From NCBI GenBank assembly GCA_017433295.1, contig JAFRHL010000011.1, positions 61,387 through 125,386 of the forward strand: 64,000 bases of DNA, read 5' to 3'. The stretch's first letter is position 1; each line of letters starts with the position of its first letter. This stretch comes from Eubacterium sp. GTDB taxonomy: Bacteria; Bacillota; Clostridia; Lachnospirales; Lachnospiraceae. Below, piece after piece: positions 32,212 through 41,380 of the stretch. The notes beneath the pieces are model-generated. The model searched no databases. It worked only from the letters and a program-made list of their open reading frames with translations, and was not told where the DNA came from. The translations under genes were made by a program, and so were the position numbers.

Positions 32212-35022
32212 TTATCTTGGAATCTCTTCCATCACGAAGGCCTCCACCTGGTCTCCTTCTTTTACATCATTATATTTTTCGAAGACACAACCACACTCAA
32301 AACCGGACTTGACTTCCTTTACGTCATCCTTAAACCGCTTCAGGGAGGCCAGCGCACCTTCATAGATCACAATACCATCCCTGACAAGGCGGATCTGGGA
32401 ATTGCGCTGGATGATTCCGTCTGATACATAGCAGCCCGCGATGGTACCCACACCGGAAGCCTTGTAGGTCTGGCGGATCTCCAGATGGCCGATGACCTTC
32501 TCCTGGAACACAGGATCCAGCATACCCTTCATGGCAGCTTCAATATCCTCTATGGCATTGTATATTACACGGTAGAGCCTCATATCCACCTTTTCTCTTT
32601 CGGCAGCGGACTTGGCCTGGGCATCAGGACGCACGTTAAAGCCGATAATGATGGCGTTGGAGGCGGAGGCCAGTGTTACGTCGGATTCATTGATGGCTCC
32701 AACTCCGCCGTGGATCACCTTGATCATGACCTCATCATTGGAAAGCTTCATAAGGCTCTGTCTTACTGCTTCCACAGAACCCTGAACATCAGCTTTAACT
32801 ACCAGGTTCAATTCCTTGACATTACCTGCCTGGATCTGGTCAAACAGGTCATCCAGGGAAAGCTTGCTCTTTGTATCCTCAAGCAGTTTCTCCCTGCCGT
32901 AAGCGATAAAGGCTTCTGCTGTGGCCCGGGCTTCCTTCTCGCTGCCGTGGGCCATCATGACTTCACCGGAGAAAGGCACTTCATTCAGTCCCAGGATCTC
33001 AACGGGTACGGAAGGTCCGGCACTCTGGACCCGGTTTCCCTTGTCATCGATCATGGCCCTGACACGCCCGTAAGCATGCCCGATGCTGATGGTATCTCCC
33101 ACATGAAGAGTACCCTTCTGGATCAGTACCGTTGCCACGGATCCCCGGCCCTTGTCAAGCTTCGCCTCGATAACCAGTCCTCTGGCCATTCTCCTGGGGT
33201 TCGCTTTCAGTTCCATAACCTCAGCGGTCAGAGTGATCATTTCCAGGAGCTCTTCTATTCCTTCACCGGTCTTGGCGGAAACGGGTACAAATACAGTGCT
33301 GCCGCCCCAGTCTTCCGCGATCAGGCCATATTCGGTCAGCTCCTGCTTTACTCTTTCGACATTGGCCCCTTCCTTATCGATCTTGTTGACAGCCACGATA
33401 ACCTCAACCTCGGCAGCCTTTGCGTGGTTGATGGCTTCTATGGTCTGGGGCATGACGCCGTCATCCGCCGCTACAACGAGGACGGCGATGTCCGTTGCCT
33501 GGGCACCGCGGAGACGCATGGAGGTAAAGGCTTCATGTCCCGGTGTATCCAGAAATGTGATCTTTTCTCCGTTGATATCAACAACATAGGCACCGATATG
33601 CTGGGTTATGCCGCCGGCTTCGCCGGCAGTGACCTGGGTAGATCTGATATAATCCAGCAGAGATGTTTTTCCATGGTCTACATGACCCATGACACAGACA
33701 ACCGGTGGTCTGCCGACCATCTTGCTCTCGTCCTCTTCTTCCTCCTTCAGAAGTTCTTCAATGACATCCACCTGAACCTCTTCTTCTGCGATGCAGTTAT
33801 ATTCCAGGGCAATATCGGCAGCTTCATCGAAAGAGAATTCTGTATTGATGGTAACCATTTTGCCCGAAAGGAAGAGCTTTTTGATGATGACTGACGGCGC
33901 GATCTTACAGGCATCTGCCAGATCCTTTAAGGATACGGGATTGGGAAGAGTGATGTTGCGGATCACTTCTTCTTTCGGTTCCTGTTTCTTTACCGGTTTT
34001 GTCACAGGTGTCTTTGTGGTCTTCTGGGCTTTGCGGCCCTTCTGGTTATTATTTCCGTTCGTATAATTATTATTCTTTGTATTGTTGTTCCGACGGTTAT
34101 TTCTTCCGTTTCTGTTCTCTCTGGATTCACCGTTCCGGTTGTTTTCACGGCTGTGTTCCCGGTTTATGTCATGGCGGTTGGAATTCCCGCTGCGGCTTTC
34201 CTTGTTGTTGATACCCAGGTCTGCAGCAGATACGGGAGCCCTGCGGCCGCGGTTGTCATTTCTTCTGCCATCGACGCCCCGGTCAGGTCTTCTGCCGTCA
34301 CCGGTATTACGGTCCTGCATACGGGATCCGGGCCGGTCGTTTCTTCTGGGCATCCGGTTTCCATCACGTCCGGCTTCACCCTGGCGGGGTCCCCGGTTCC
34401 GGTTTTCACCACTGCGTCCGGCTTCATTATTCCGGCTGCTCCGTCCGTCACCGCCCCGGTCGGGTCTTCTGCCGTCACCGATATTACGGTCCTGCATGCG
34501 GGATCCGGGCCGGTCATTTCTTCTGGGCATCCGGTTTCCATCACGTCCGGCTTCACCCTGACGGGGCCCCCGGTTCCGGTTTTCACCACTGCGTCCGGCT
34601 TCGCCGGTGCGGCCTGTTCGGGTCTCGGTATTACGGCTGCCCTCGGGATTACGGACCCTGCGGCCATCGGTGCTGCGCTCACCCCGGTCTCTTCTTCCGC
34701 CCTCTGCCGGCCGCGCCGGTCTGGCAGCTGTGTCTGCCTTCTCAGGACTTTTAGCCGCAGGCTTCTGGCCCGTCGCGGGTCTTACCGGGGTCTGTGGTTT
34801 TTCCGGTCCGTCTGACGTCCTTTGAGCCGGCTGAACCTGTTTTATCTTTTTCTCTGTTTCTGCAGGAGTCATGAACACGGGTTTCAGCTTTTCCACATAA
34901 TCATCCGTGATGGTGCTCATATGGCTCTTAACTTCTACTCCCTGCTGTTTTAATGCGGTAATGACCTCATTACTGCTCCTGCCTAACTTTTTTGCTACTT
35001 CATGTATTCTCAATTTCGGCAT
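32212..35022 (-). CDS. infB: Translation initiation factor IF-2
   Basis: A 936-residue IF-2. The N-terminal IF2_N domain (1-50) starts [20 protein letters not shown], followed by a long Arg/Gly/Asn-rich linker (about 70-340) with a 59-residue duplication. The GTPase domain (from about 440) has [17 protein letters not shown] and NKID; the C-terminal domains bind fMet-tRNA. Unlike shorter bacillar IF-2, the linker is basic and low-complexity. GGAGG precedes the ATG by 8 nt. It sits between ylxQ and rbfA. Confidence 0.97.
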   Translation of the reverse strand: MPKLRIHEVAKKLGRSSNEVITALKQQGVEVKSHMSTITDDYVEKLKPVFMTPAETEKKIKQVQPAQRTSDGPEKPQTPVRPATGQKPAAKSPEKADTAARPARPAEGGRRDRGERSTDGRRVRNPEGSRNTETRTGRTGEAGRSGENRNRGPRQGEAGRDGNRMPRRNDRPGSRMQDRNIGDGRRPDRGGDGRSSRNNEAGRSGENRNRGPRQGEAGRDGNRMPRRNDRPGSRMQDRNTGDGRRPDRGVDGRRNDNRGRRAPVSAADLGINNKESRSGNSNRHDINREHSRENNRNGESRENRNGRNNRRNNNTKNNNYTNGNNNQKGRKAQKTTKTPVTKPVKKQEPKEEVIRNITLPNPVSLKDLADACKIAPSVIIKKLFLSGKMVTINTEFSFDEAADIALEYNCIAEEEVQVDVIEELLKEEEEDESKMVGRPPVVCVMGHVDHGKTSLLDYIRSTQVTAGEAGGITQHIGAYVVDINGEKITFLDTPGHEAFTSMRLRGAQATDIAVLVVAADDGVMPQTIEAINHAKAAEVEVIVAVNKIDKEGANVERVKQELTEYGLIAEDWGGSTVFVPVSAKTGEGIEELLEMITLTAEVMELKANPRRMARGLVIEAKLDKGRGSVATVLIQKGTLHVGDTISIGHAYGRVRAMIDDKGNRVQSAGPSVPVEILGLNEVPFSGEVMMAHGSEKEARATAEAFIAYGREKLLEDTKSKLSLDDLFDQIQAGNVKELNLVVKADVQGSVEAVRQSLMKLSNDEVMIKVIHGGVGAINESDVTLASASNAIIIGFNVRPDAQAKSAAEREKVDMRLYRVIYNAIEDIEAAMKGMLDPVFQEKVIGHLEIRQTYKASGVGTIAGCYVSDGIIQRNSQIRLVRDGIVIYEGALASLKRFKDDVKEVKSGFECGCVFEKYNDVKEGDQVEAFVMEEIPR
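34250..34603 (-). repeat. Two 177-bp tandem copies inside the infB linker
   Basis: Two near-identical copies, 177 bp apart (59 codons), encode [19 protein letters not shown] and following residues twice. The copies differ at a few positions (for example NIGDGRR against NTGDGRR). In-frame duplication within the disordered linker of IF-2. Confidence 0.85.
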
Positions 35023-35025
35023 CCG

Positions 35026-35334
35026 CTACACCTCCATACTATTAATCACTGACTTTGCAAAACCTTCATCCAATATACAGATGGAAGCCCTGTATGCCTT
35101 GCCGGACCAGCGTCCCAGTTCTTCTTTTGTTCCAAATATCCGAATCGGAACCTTATAGAATCGGCACATGTCCATAACCATTTTCTTCGTGTTATCTGAT
35201 GCGTCACTGGCAACAAGAACCAGTTTTCCCCGGCCTGACTTAACTGCTTTTTCAACAGAGAATTCTCCGCTCTTTACAGCCCCTGCCCGGGAAGCCAGAC
35301 CAATCATTGATAATGCTTTATTATTACCTGTCAA
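35026..35334 (-). CDS. ylxQ: L7Ae-family RNA-binding protein YlxQ
   Basis: A 102-residue L7Ae/L30e-fold protein, IGLASRAGAVKSGEFSVEKAV and KLVLVASDASDNTKKM being the typical K-turn-binding segments. It lies between rnpM and infB, as in Bacillus, overlapping the rnpM stop by ATGA. It probably binds structured RNA; the target is not known here. Confidence 0.93.
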   Translation of the reverse strand: MTGNNKALSMIGLASRAGAVKSGEFSVEKAVKSGRGKLVLVASDASDNTKKMVMDMCRFYKVPIRIFGTKEELGRWSGKAYRASICILDEGFAKSVINSMEV

Positions 35335-35594
35335 ATCTGTTTAAGTTCCTCCTCAAGGCGGTGATAGATCTCATCAGGAATGGCCGTTTTCAGGGCCCGT
35401 TCCAGTCCTTTTCCCTTCCTTGCCCGGAGCAGGCAGCCGGTGGATGGACATAGATAAGCTCCCCTGCCATTCTGTTTCCCTTTCGTATCAATAACCACAT
35501 CCCCTTCCGGGGTCCGGATGATACGGATCAGTTCCTTTTTCATTTTAATTTCACGACAGCCGACACACTGTCTCATGGGTATTTTTTTTGCCAT
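35331..35594 (-). CDS. rnpM: RNase P modulator RnpM (YlxR)
   Basis: An 87-residue DUF448 protein. CVGCREIKMKKELIRI and GRGAYLCPSTGCLLRARKGKGL are the family's two motifs. In Bacillus subtilis the protein binds and modulates RNase P RNA. It starts 5 bp after the nusA stop. Confidence 0.93.
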   Translation of the reverse strand: MAKKIPMRQCVGCREIKMKKELIRIIRTPEGDVVIDTKGKQNGRGAYLCPSTGCLLRARKGKGLERALKTAIPDEIYHRLEEELKQI

Positions 35595-35599
35595 ATTAC

Positions 35600-36871
35600 T
35601 TATTCTTCCTCAGCATACCCTTCGGAGTCCTCATAATCATCCTCGATGTAGTCTTCATCGTCTTCGGCATAGTCTTCAGAATCCTGATAGTCATCTTCGG
35701 CGTAGTCTTCAGAATCCTGATAGTCATCTTCGGCGTAGTCTTCAGAATCCTGATAGTCATCTTCCGGATAATCCTCATTGTCAGCATATTCTTCATCGTA
35801 TTCATCGTAATCATCATACTCTGCCTCCTGCATTAAAGCAGCAGCTTGTGACTCGCTCTTAATATCGATCTTATAACCCGTCAGTCTGGCGGCAAGGCGG
35901 GCGTTTTGTCCTTCCTTGCCGATGGCCAGGGACAGCTGGTAATCCGGAACCACTACTCTGGCTGTCTTTTCCTCCTCGTTCACATCCACGGATATAACAT
36001 TGGAGGGGCTTAAAGCGTTATTAATAAGCTGGGCGGGATCATCATCCCATGCGATAATATCGATTTTTTCTCCCTGCAGGTCATTGACGATGGCATCTAC
36101 CCTGATTCCGTTCTTTCCGACACAGGCTCCCACGGGATCCACATTGGGATCATTGGAAGAAACGGCGATCTTGGTACGGGAACCGGGTTCCCTGGCAATA
36201 CTGCGGATCTCCACGATCCCTTCAAAAACCTCTGTTACTTCTTTTTCGAACAGTCTTTTAACCAGATCGCGGTGGGTTCGTGAGACAAGGATCCTGGGAC
36301 CCTTATTGGTATCCTTTACTTCAACAACATACAGCTTGATCCTGTCTGTCGGATGGAATACTTCTCCTTTGACCTGCTCTTTTTCTGTGAGGACCGCATC
36401 GGTCTTATCATCCAGGCTGACACATATATTCTTTCCGTTAAAACGCTGTACCACACCGGTCACAAGATCCTTTTCCTTGTGCTGGAAATGTTCATAGAGG
36501 ACTCTGCGCTCCTCTTCCTTGATCTTTTGTACGATAACACTCCGGGCATGCTGGGCAGCAATACGGCCGAAGTTCTTCGGTGTCACCTTGATGTTGACGA
36601 TATCGCCCAGTTCATAACGGGCGTCGCGCATCTTGGCATCTTCCAGACTGATCTCATAGGAAGGATCTTCCACTTCCTCCACCACTGTTTTCTCCAGAAA
36701 GACAGTGATCTCTGCAGTATCACGGTCCATATGCACCTTTACTACAGCATTTTTTCCAAAATCTCTGTTACAGGCAGCAACCAGTGAATCCTCTATGGCC
36801 TGTATGATGACTTCTTTTTCTATATGTTTTTCTTCCTGAAGATCATCAAGAGCCCTGATCAGTTCCTTCAT
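35600..36871 (-). CDS. nusA: Transcription factor NusA with an acidic repeat tail
   Basis: A 423-residue NusA: N-terminal RNA polymerase-binding domain (1-130), S1 domain, then two KH domains (DPVGACVGKNGIRVDAI and LAIGKEGQNARLAARLTG). In place of the E. coli acidic repeats, a tail of about 70 Asp/Glu/Tyr residues follows KSESQAAAL, made of 11-residue repeats. NusA controls pausing, termination and rRNA antitermination. It lies between rimP and rnpM. Confidence 0.97.
   Translation of the reverse strand: MKELIRALDDLQEEKHIEKEVIIQAIEDSLVAACNRDFGKNAVVKVHMDRDTAEITVFLEKTVVEEVEDPSYEISLEDAKMRDARYELGDIVNIKVTPKNFGRIAAQHARSVIVQKIKEEERRVLYEHFQHKEKDLVTGVVQRFNGKNICVSLDDKTDAVLTEKEQVKGEVFHPTDRIKLYVVEVKDTNKGPRILVSRTHRDLVKRLFEKEVTEVFEGIVEIRSIAREPGSRTKIAVSSNDPNVDPVGACVGKNGIRVDAIVNDLQGEKIDIIAWDDDPAQLINNALSPSNVISVDVNEEEKTARVVVPDYQLSLAIGKEGQNARLAARLTGYKIDIKSESQAAALMQEAEYDDYDEYDEEYADNEDYPEDDYQDSEDYAEDDYQDSEDYAEDDYQDSEDYAEDDEDYIEDDYEDSEGYAEEE
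35670..35768 (-). repeat. Three 33-bp tandem repeats in the nusA tail
   Basis: Three nearly exact 33-bp units encode D-Y-Q-D-S-E-D-Y-A-E-D; partial, more diverged copies flank them. The near-identity of the codons suggests recent slippage, so copy number may vary between strains. Confidence 0.85.
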
Positions 36872-36898
36872 TTTTAATAATTCCTCCCAAATATATAT

Positions 36899-37360
36899 TT
36901 AAAAATCTATTGCCAGACGAATAGAGGCAATGTTCTTTCTGGAAATACAAAGGTCGCGGCCTTCTGTTTCCAGGGTAATGGTAGAATCATCAAAAGACTT
37001 TAATATGCCATCCCAGTCTTTTGAATTGTCTTCTGCCTTAAAGAGCCTGCAGCAAACCGCTTCTCCGATACTTCTTGCAAAATCCTTATCCTTTTTAAGC
37101 TGACGGCCCAGTCCGGGTGAGCTTACCTCCAGGATGTATGGGTCCTTGATAAAATCCTCCTGATCCAGCTTCTCTTCCAGAGCCCTGCTGATCAGTACGC
37201 AGTCATCAATGTTGATGCCGCCTTCCTTGTCGGCGTAGACACGAAGATACCAATTGGCACCTTCCTTTACATATTCTACATCAACAAGTTCAAAATGATT
37301 CTCATCAATGATGGGCATTACCAGTTTTTCTGTTCTTTCAACAATCTCTGTTCTTTTCAT
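36899..37360 (-). CDS. rimP: Ribosome maturation factor RimP
   Basis: A 153-residue RimP: FELVDVEYVKEGANWYLRVYAD and the SPGLGRQLKKDKDF motif are diagnostic. It helps fold the 16S 3' domain during 30S assembly. First gene of the operon reading to proA. AAGAAGG precedes the ATG; a TATAAT-like box lies at 37384-37389, but no good -35 is seen because the GC-rich repeat starts there. Confidence 0.95.
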   Translation of the reverse strand: MKRTEIVERTEKLVMPIIDENHFELVDVEYVKEGANWYLRVYADKEGGINIDDCVLISRALEEKLDQEDFIKDPYILEVSSPGLGRQLKKDKDFARSIGEAVCCRLFKAEDNSKDWDGILKSFDDSTITLETEGRDLCISRKNIASIRLAIDF

Positions 37361-37389
37361 GTTGTTCTCACCTTCTTTCTGTTATTATA

Positions 37390-37545
37390 TAAAGTCCCGC
37401 GCACGGCTTACGCACTCCGTGCTCCTGCCGTGCTAAGCAACATCTCGATTCCGCACTGCCGTGCTCCATCTCGATGTCGCTTGTCGTCGCTAATGCATGG
37501 CCATCTTTGCCCGCAAGCGGTCAGATGTCCTTGCATTGCGACTGG
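37390..37545. repeat. GC-rich structured intergenic repeat region upstream of rimP
   Basis: CTGCCGTGCT occurs at 37424 and 37456, each followed by CATCTCGAT (37441, 37467), giving two imperfect direct copies of about 30 bp. A long hairpin follows at 37486-37542: GTCGC-(T)AATGC...GCATT-GCGAC with further pairing inside. The DNA is GC-richer than the flanking AT-rich spacers. The 5' part resembles a stretch at 43945-43982 (CACGGCTT...GTGCTC). No protein is encoded. Confidence 0.7.
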
Positions 37546-37551
37546 ACTTAT

Positions 37552-37583
37552 ACAACAAAAAAGAGTTTCGCCTGCGAAACTCT
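37552..37583 (-). terminator. Terminator of the DUF896 gene
   Basis: AGAGTTTCGC and GCGAAACTCT form a perfect 10-bp stem with only two loop bases; on the minus strand TTTTTTTGTTG follows. Confidence 0.85.
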
Positions 37584-37643
37584 CAAAATCAACGGTATAC
37601 AGTTGTATAATAACATAAAACCAATAAATTAGCAAGGATAAGA

Positions 37644-37856
37644 TTACTTTTTTCCGTACTTTTCTCCCAGATTCGTGATGGTGCCATCAGGATTCTCCAC
37701 GTCAATGTTATCAAGGGAACCCCGGAGATTGCGGCGGATGGCCCGGATATATTCCTGGCGGAGCTTTCTTTGCTCCTTCTTCTCTTCCGGCGTCAGTCCG
37801 ACGCTCTTTGATTTATGATATAAAGTATTGATCCGGTCTATATCAGTATTTTTCAT
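37644..37856 (-). CDS. DUF896 (YnzC-like) protein
   Basis: A 70-residue protein of the DUF896 family: IDRINTLYHKSKSVGLTPEE is the conserved helical hairpin, and REYIRAIRRNLRGSLD-like residues follow. ATG 37856 follows AAAGGA at about 7 nt; the upstream in-frame residues to 37895 have no support. The Bacillus relative YnzC is cytosolic and of unclear role, near the yneA SOS operon there. Here it ends the flavoprotein operon. Confidence 0.88.
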   Translation of the reverse strand: MKNTDIDRINTLYHKSKSVGLTPEEKKEQRKLRQEYIRAIRRNLRGSLDNIDVENPDGTITNLGEKYGKK

Positions 37857-37908
37857 ATTGATTTTCCTTTCTGTTAAGATATTACCTGCAATCATACCAT
37901 GACTGTCG

Positions 37909-39525
37909 TCAGTTTTCCACTATTTTTTTGGCCACGGCTTCAGCCACTTTGAGCCCGTCCATGGCAGCGGATGTGATTCCTCCGGCATAGCCTGCTCCTT
38001 CGCCACAGGGGAAAAGACCCCGGAGAATGCTCTGGCTGTTATCATCTCTCATGATCCGGACCGGTGAGGAAGTTCTGGTTTCCACGCCAAGAAGAATGGT
38101 ATCCTCCCTGTCATATCCTTTGATCCGTTTCCCGAAGGCACCCATTCCTTCAATAAGAGAATCGCAGATGTAATCCGGCAGACAGGTCCAAAGATCAGCG
38201 AGCCGGACCTCTCCTTTTACAGCAGGCAGGATTTTACCAAAACCTGAGGAAGGGCAATGCCGGCGAAAATCACCCAGAAGCTGTGCCGGAATCCTTCCCT
38301 GTCCTGCCTTATAGGCCAGTTCTTCATATTTTCTCTGGAACATAAGCCCGGCCAGGGGGCCTTTATCAGAAAAATCCTCCGGTGTAACGGTTGTTATGAT
38401 GGCACTGTTGGAATTGATTCCATCCCTTCCGTGATAACTCATGCCGTTTACACACAGTCTGCCGGGTTCGGAGGAAGAATTGACCACATAGCCTCCCGGA
38501 CACATACAGAAAGAGTATACTCCCCGGCCGTTGGCACACTGGTGGGTAAGCTTATAGGAGGCGGCAGGCAGGAATTCCGGATATCCCTCTCCATACTGGC
38601 TGATATTGATCATTTCCGCCGGATGTTCCACTCTTACACCGATGGCAAAGGCCTTGGAAGTCATGGGAACCTCCTGCCGGTCCAGCATATAAAATGTATC
38701 ACGGGCGCTGTGGCCGATGGCCAGGATTACGTTCCTGCAGGCCCATTCTTTTTCGCCCTCCTGTGTGGAAAGCATCAGTCCGGTGATCTGCCGGTCCGGC
38801 CCGGGACTTGCAGAAGACTGGATCAGCCCGCATACCCTGGTCCTGAAATGAAACTCACCGCCTCTTTCTTTTATTTCCTCTCTTATGGAAGCTACCACAG
38901 ACTTAAGGATATCTGTACCTATATGGGGTTTCGCCTCATACAGTATTTCTTCAGGCGCACCATGCCTGACCAGTTCATTAAGAACAAAATGGTTCCTTCC
39001 CATCCGGTCTTTAACCAGTGTATTAAGCTTTCCATCAGAAAATGTTCCGGCACCGCCTTCTCCGAATTGTACATTGGATTCCGGGTCAAGGATATTGTTG
39101 TCCCAGAAGTCTTCCACATGCTGCTGCCTGATACCCACAGGATCCCCCCGTTCGAAGATGACAGGGCAGAAGCCATGTCGGGCCAGGACCAGGCCGGCAA
39201 ATAGCCCGGCAGGACCGGCGCCTACGATAACCGGCCGTTCTTCGTCTGATACAGTCAGGGATTTCCTGTGGCAGGGGAAGCTGTAGTTTATGTCCGGAGC
39301 TTTCACCCATCCGCCCTTTTTCTGTTTCAGAATCTGCTTTTCGTTGGAGAAGGATGCCTCCACAGTATAAATATAGTAAAGCTCCGGTTTCTTTCTGGCA
39401 TCGATGGAGCGTTTTATAATTCTTAAGTTTTCAGGCTTTTTACCACCGGCTTTTTTCGTTACAGCCTGAATAAGCTGGTCCCGGGTATGTCCGACGGGCA
39501 GCTTTAATTGTGAATAACGTAGCAT
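37909..39525 (-). CDS. FAD-dependent dehydrogenase (COG2509 type)
   Basis: A 538-residue flavoprotein. After an N-terminal domain of about 95 residues, VIVGAGPAGLFAGLVLA is the FAD-binding GxGxxG segment; NVQFGEGGAGTFSDGKLNT is the family signature, and GEGAGYAGGITSAAMDGLK binds FAD near the end. Homologues are widespread in anaerobes but their substrate is unknown. ATG 39525 lies 8 nt after AGGA; ATG 39540 overlaps that site. It follows the BaiN-like gene. Confidence 0.9.
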   Translation of the reverse strand: MLRYSQLKLPVGHTRDQLIQAVTKKAGGKKPENLRIIKRSIDARKKPELYYIYTVEASFSNEKQILKQKKGGWVKAPDINYSFPCHRKSLTVSDEERPVIVGAGPAGLFAGLVLARHGFCPVIFERGDPVGIRQQHVEDFWDNNILDPESNVQFGEGGAGTFSDGKLNTLVKDRMGRNHFVLNELVRHGAPEEILYEAKPHIGTDILKSVVASIREEIKERGGEFHFRTRVCGLIQSSASPGPDRQITGLMLSTQEGEKEWACRNVILAIGHSARDTFYMLDRQEVPMTSKAFAIGVRVEHPAEMINISQYGEGYPEFLPAASYKLTHQCANGRGVYSFCMCPGGYVVNSSSEPGRLCVNGMSYHGRDGINSNSAIITTVTPEDFSDKGPLAGLMFQRKYEELAYKAGQGRIPAQLLGDFRRHCPSSGFGKILPAVKGEVRLADLWTCLPDYICDSLIEGMGAFGKRIKGYDREDTILLGVETRTSSPVRIMRDDNSQSILRGLFPCGEGAGYAGGITSAAMDGLKVAEAVAKKIVEN

Positions 39526-39551
39526 GATAGGATTCCTCATAAAGTCAGCAG

Positions 39552-40871
39552 TTATTTGCAGTGATCCATAAGTCTGTGTTTTACCCCCATGCCGGCCGCC
39601 TTTCCGCTGGCGAAGGCCCAGGACAGATTGTATCCCCCGCAGGTCCCGTCCACATCGACAACCTCTCCGGCAAAGAACAGCCCGGGCAGGAATACGGACT
39701 CCAGGCGGTCTGTCAGTTCATCAAGGGGAACACCTCCCATGGTCACCTGGGCTTTTTCGTAGGATTTATGATCATGGATGCGGAGAATGAAGCCTTTTAC
39801 GGCCTCGACAAGCCTGCGGATATCTTCGTCATTCCAATCCCCGCCCTTACAGTTCTCCTTGATCCTGGCCTCCCTTAAGATCACAGGGGATAATCTGGAA
39901 GAAAGGAGTCCGTTCAGCAGAGCCGGTCCATCCTTGTAGCCGCAGTTATCACGAAATTCTTTCAACAGATGGAAGAGCTGGTTTTTGGAAAGGTCCGGCA
40001 TCAGGTCAAGGGATACAGAGACCTGCTTTTTCTCCTTCAGGGCCCTTACGGCAAAACGGCTTAAAGAAAATACAACGACGCCCGAAATACCGTAATCGGT
40101 CCACTGGACCTCTCCTTCTTCTTTATATACCGCTTCATCTCCCACCAGAAGAGTTACGGCAGCCCTGCATCTTACTCCGGCCAGTTTTTTCAGGAAGGGA
40201 GCCCGGGAGCATAAGGAAGTCAGTGCCGGTTCAGGGGGCACCAGACTGTGACCGGCCTTGCCTGCAAACCGGAATCCATCTCCTCCTGCCCCTGCCGGGA
40301 CACCCGCGAAGCCGCCTGTGGCAATGATCACTGTGGGGGCAAAAAAGCTCTGGATTTCCCCTTCAGAAGCTGTCTTAACCTCGAATAGCTTCGATGCCGG
40401 ATCCCACTTCAGCCTTTTCACACGGTGGCCTGTCCTTATGGAAAGGCCCGGAAAGCTCTGCAGATATTTCTCAAAGGCTTCCCTGACCGTGGAGGCCTGG
40501 TCATTATAGGGGTATACGTAGCCTTGCCGGTCTTTCGTGAGAATGCCCAGTTTTTTCATCAGGGCAAGAATTTGCGTTTCATTAAATTGTAAAAAAATGC
40601 TCCAGGCCTTTCCCGGGGCATCGGAGCGGTAATATTCCGGCTTCTGATCCAGATTTGTAATGTTACATCTTCCGTTTCCGGTAACCAGGATTTTTCTCCC
40701 GACCCTGTCATCCTTTTCAAGCAGGAGGGTTCTTCCGGCCCGGTTATATCTGGCCGGGGAGGAATGAGAAGGCTTCTCTTTCCACTTCCCTCTCCCCTCC
40801 TCTATATAAATGGCAGCTGTCATCCCGGCAGGCCCGGCACCGACAATAATGGTGTCGTATCTGTTTTTCAA
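39552..40871 (-). CDS. BaiN/YhiN-family flavoprotein
   Basis: A 439-residue HI0933-like FAD protein: IIVGAGPAGMTAAIYI at the N-terminus, GRKILVTGNGRCNITN and FFAGEVVDVDGTCGGYNLSWAFASG at the end. The family includes BaiN, which acts on bile-acid intermediates in gut clostridia, but most members have no known substrate; no bai genes are near. Start TTG 40871 is supported by GGAGG 7 nt upstream and by alignment; it overlaps the stop of ybeY. Confidence 0.88.
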   Translation of the reverse strand: MKNRYDTIIVGAGPAGMTAAIYIEEGRGKWKEKPSHSSPARYNRAGRTLLLEKDDRVGRKILVTGNGRCNITNLDQKPEYYRSDAPGKAWSIFLQFNETQILALMKKLGILTKDRQGYVYPYNDQASTVREAFEKYLQSFPGLSIRTGHRVKRLKWDPASKLFEVKTASEGEIQSFFAPTVIIATGGFAGVPAGAGGDGFRFAGKAGHSLVPPEPALTSLCSRAPFLKKLAGVRCRAAVTLLVGDEAVYKEEGEVQWTDYGISGVVVFSLSRFAVRALKEKKQVSVSLDLMPDLSKNQLFHLLKEFRDNCGYKDGPALLNGLLSSRLSPVILREARIKENCKGGDWNDEDIRRLVEAVKGFILRIHDHKSYEKAQVTMGGVPLDELTDRLESVFLPGLFFAGEVVDVDGTCGGYNLSWAFASGKAAGMGVKHRLMDHCK

Positions 40872-40873
40872 CT

Positions 40874-41380
40874 TTATGCCTCCTCCCGGGTATAACCGCA
40901 CAGTCTTAAGATCTCCTCCTGTTTTGCTTCCATGATAGCACTCTCCGGGTCTGTCATATGGTCATAGCCCATCAGGTGGAGCATGCTGTGGGCAGTCAGA
41001 AATGCCAGCTCACGCCTTGGAGAATGTCCGTATTCCCGGGCCTGCAGAAACACTCTGTCCATGGATATCACAATATCTCCCAGGATCAGTTCCCCGGTCC
41101 CCGGATGGAAGGCATCCGGATCCCTTGTTTCAAGATCACTGAAATTTCCGGGATCCGGAAACCGGGCCATGGGGAATGAAAGGACGTCCGTCTCCCGGTC
41201 AATACCCCGCTGGGCTGAATTGATCTCCCGGATCTCCTGATTATCCGTCAGGAGGATATAGACCCGGGATTCATAAGGACAGTCCTCATAAGTGAGGGCC
41301 CGGCCGATGACCCTGCGGATGATCTCTTCATAGTCAGGTACTGTCATATCCTGGTTTGTGTTTTCAATTTCAATTGTCAT
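40874..41380 (-). CDS. ybeY: Endoribonuclease YbeY
   Basis: A 168-residue UPF0054 metalloprotein. The zinc site is His131, His135 and His141 (AHSMLHLMGYDH). YbeY takes part in 16S rRNA 3' maturation and rRNA quality control. The protein has an insert (FSDLETRDPDAF) before the conserved GDIVIS. Its start overlaps the phoH stop by ATGA. Confidence 0.94.
   Translation of the reverse strand: MTIEIENTNQDMTVPDYEEIIRRVIGRALTYEDCPYESRVYILLTDNQEIREINSAQRGIDRETDVLSFPMARFPDPGNFSDLETRDPDAFHPGTGELILGDIVISMDRVFLQAREYGHSPRRELAFLTAHSMLHLMGYDHMTDPESAIMEAKQEEILRLCGYTREEA

Noticed and set aside
32485-33894. 469-codon antisense frame to infB
   Set aside because: It is the shadow of the infB reading frame; many other long antisense frames occur there and in proA, truB and nrnA.
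34153-34815. 220-codon antisense frame over the infB linker
   Set aside because: Low-complexity shadow of the Arg/Gly-rich repeats.
37408-37635. 75-codon frame in the GC-rich repeat upstream of rimP
   Set aside because: No ribosome site and covered by hairpins and repeats.
37644-37895. Longer start of the DUF896 gene at 37895
   Set aside because: The 13 added residues do not resemble the family and AAAGGA lies directly before ATG 37856.
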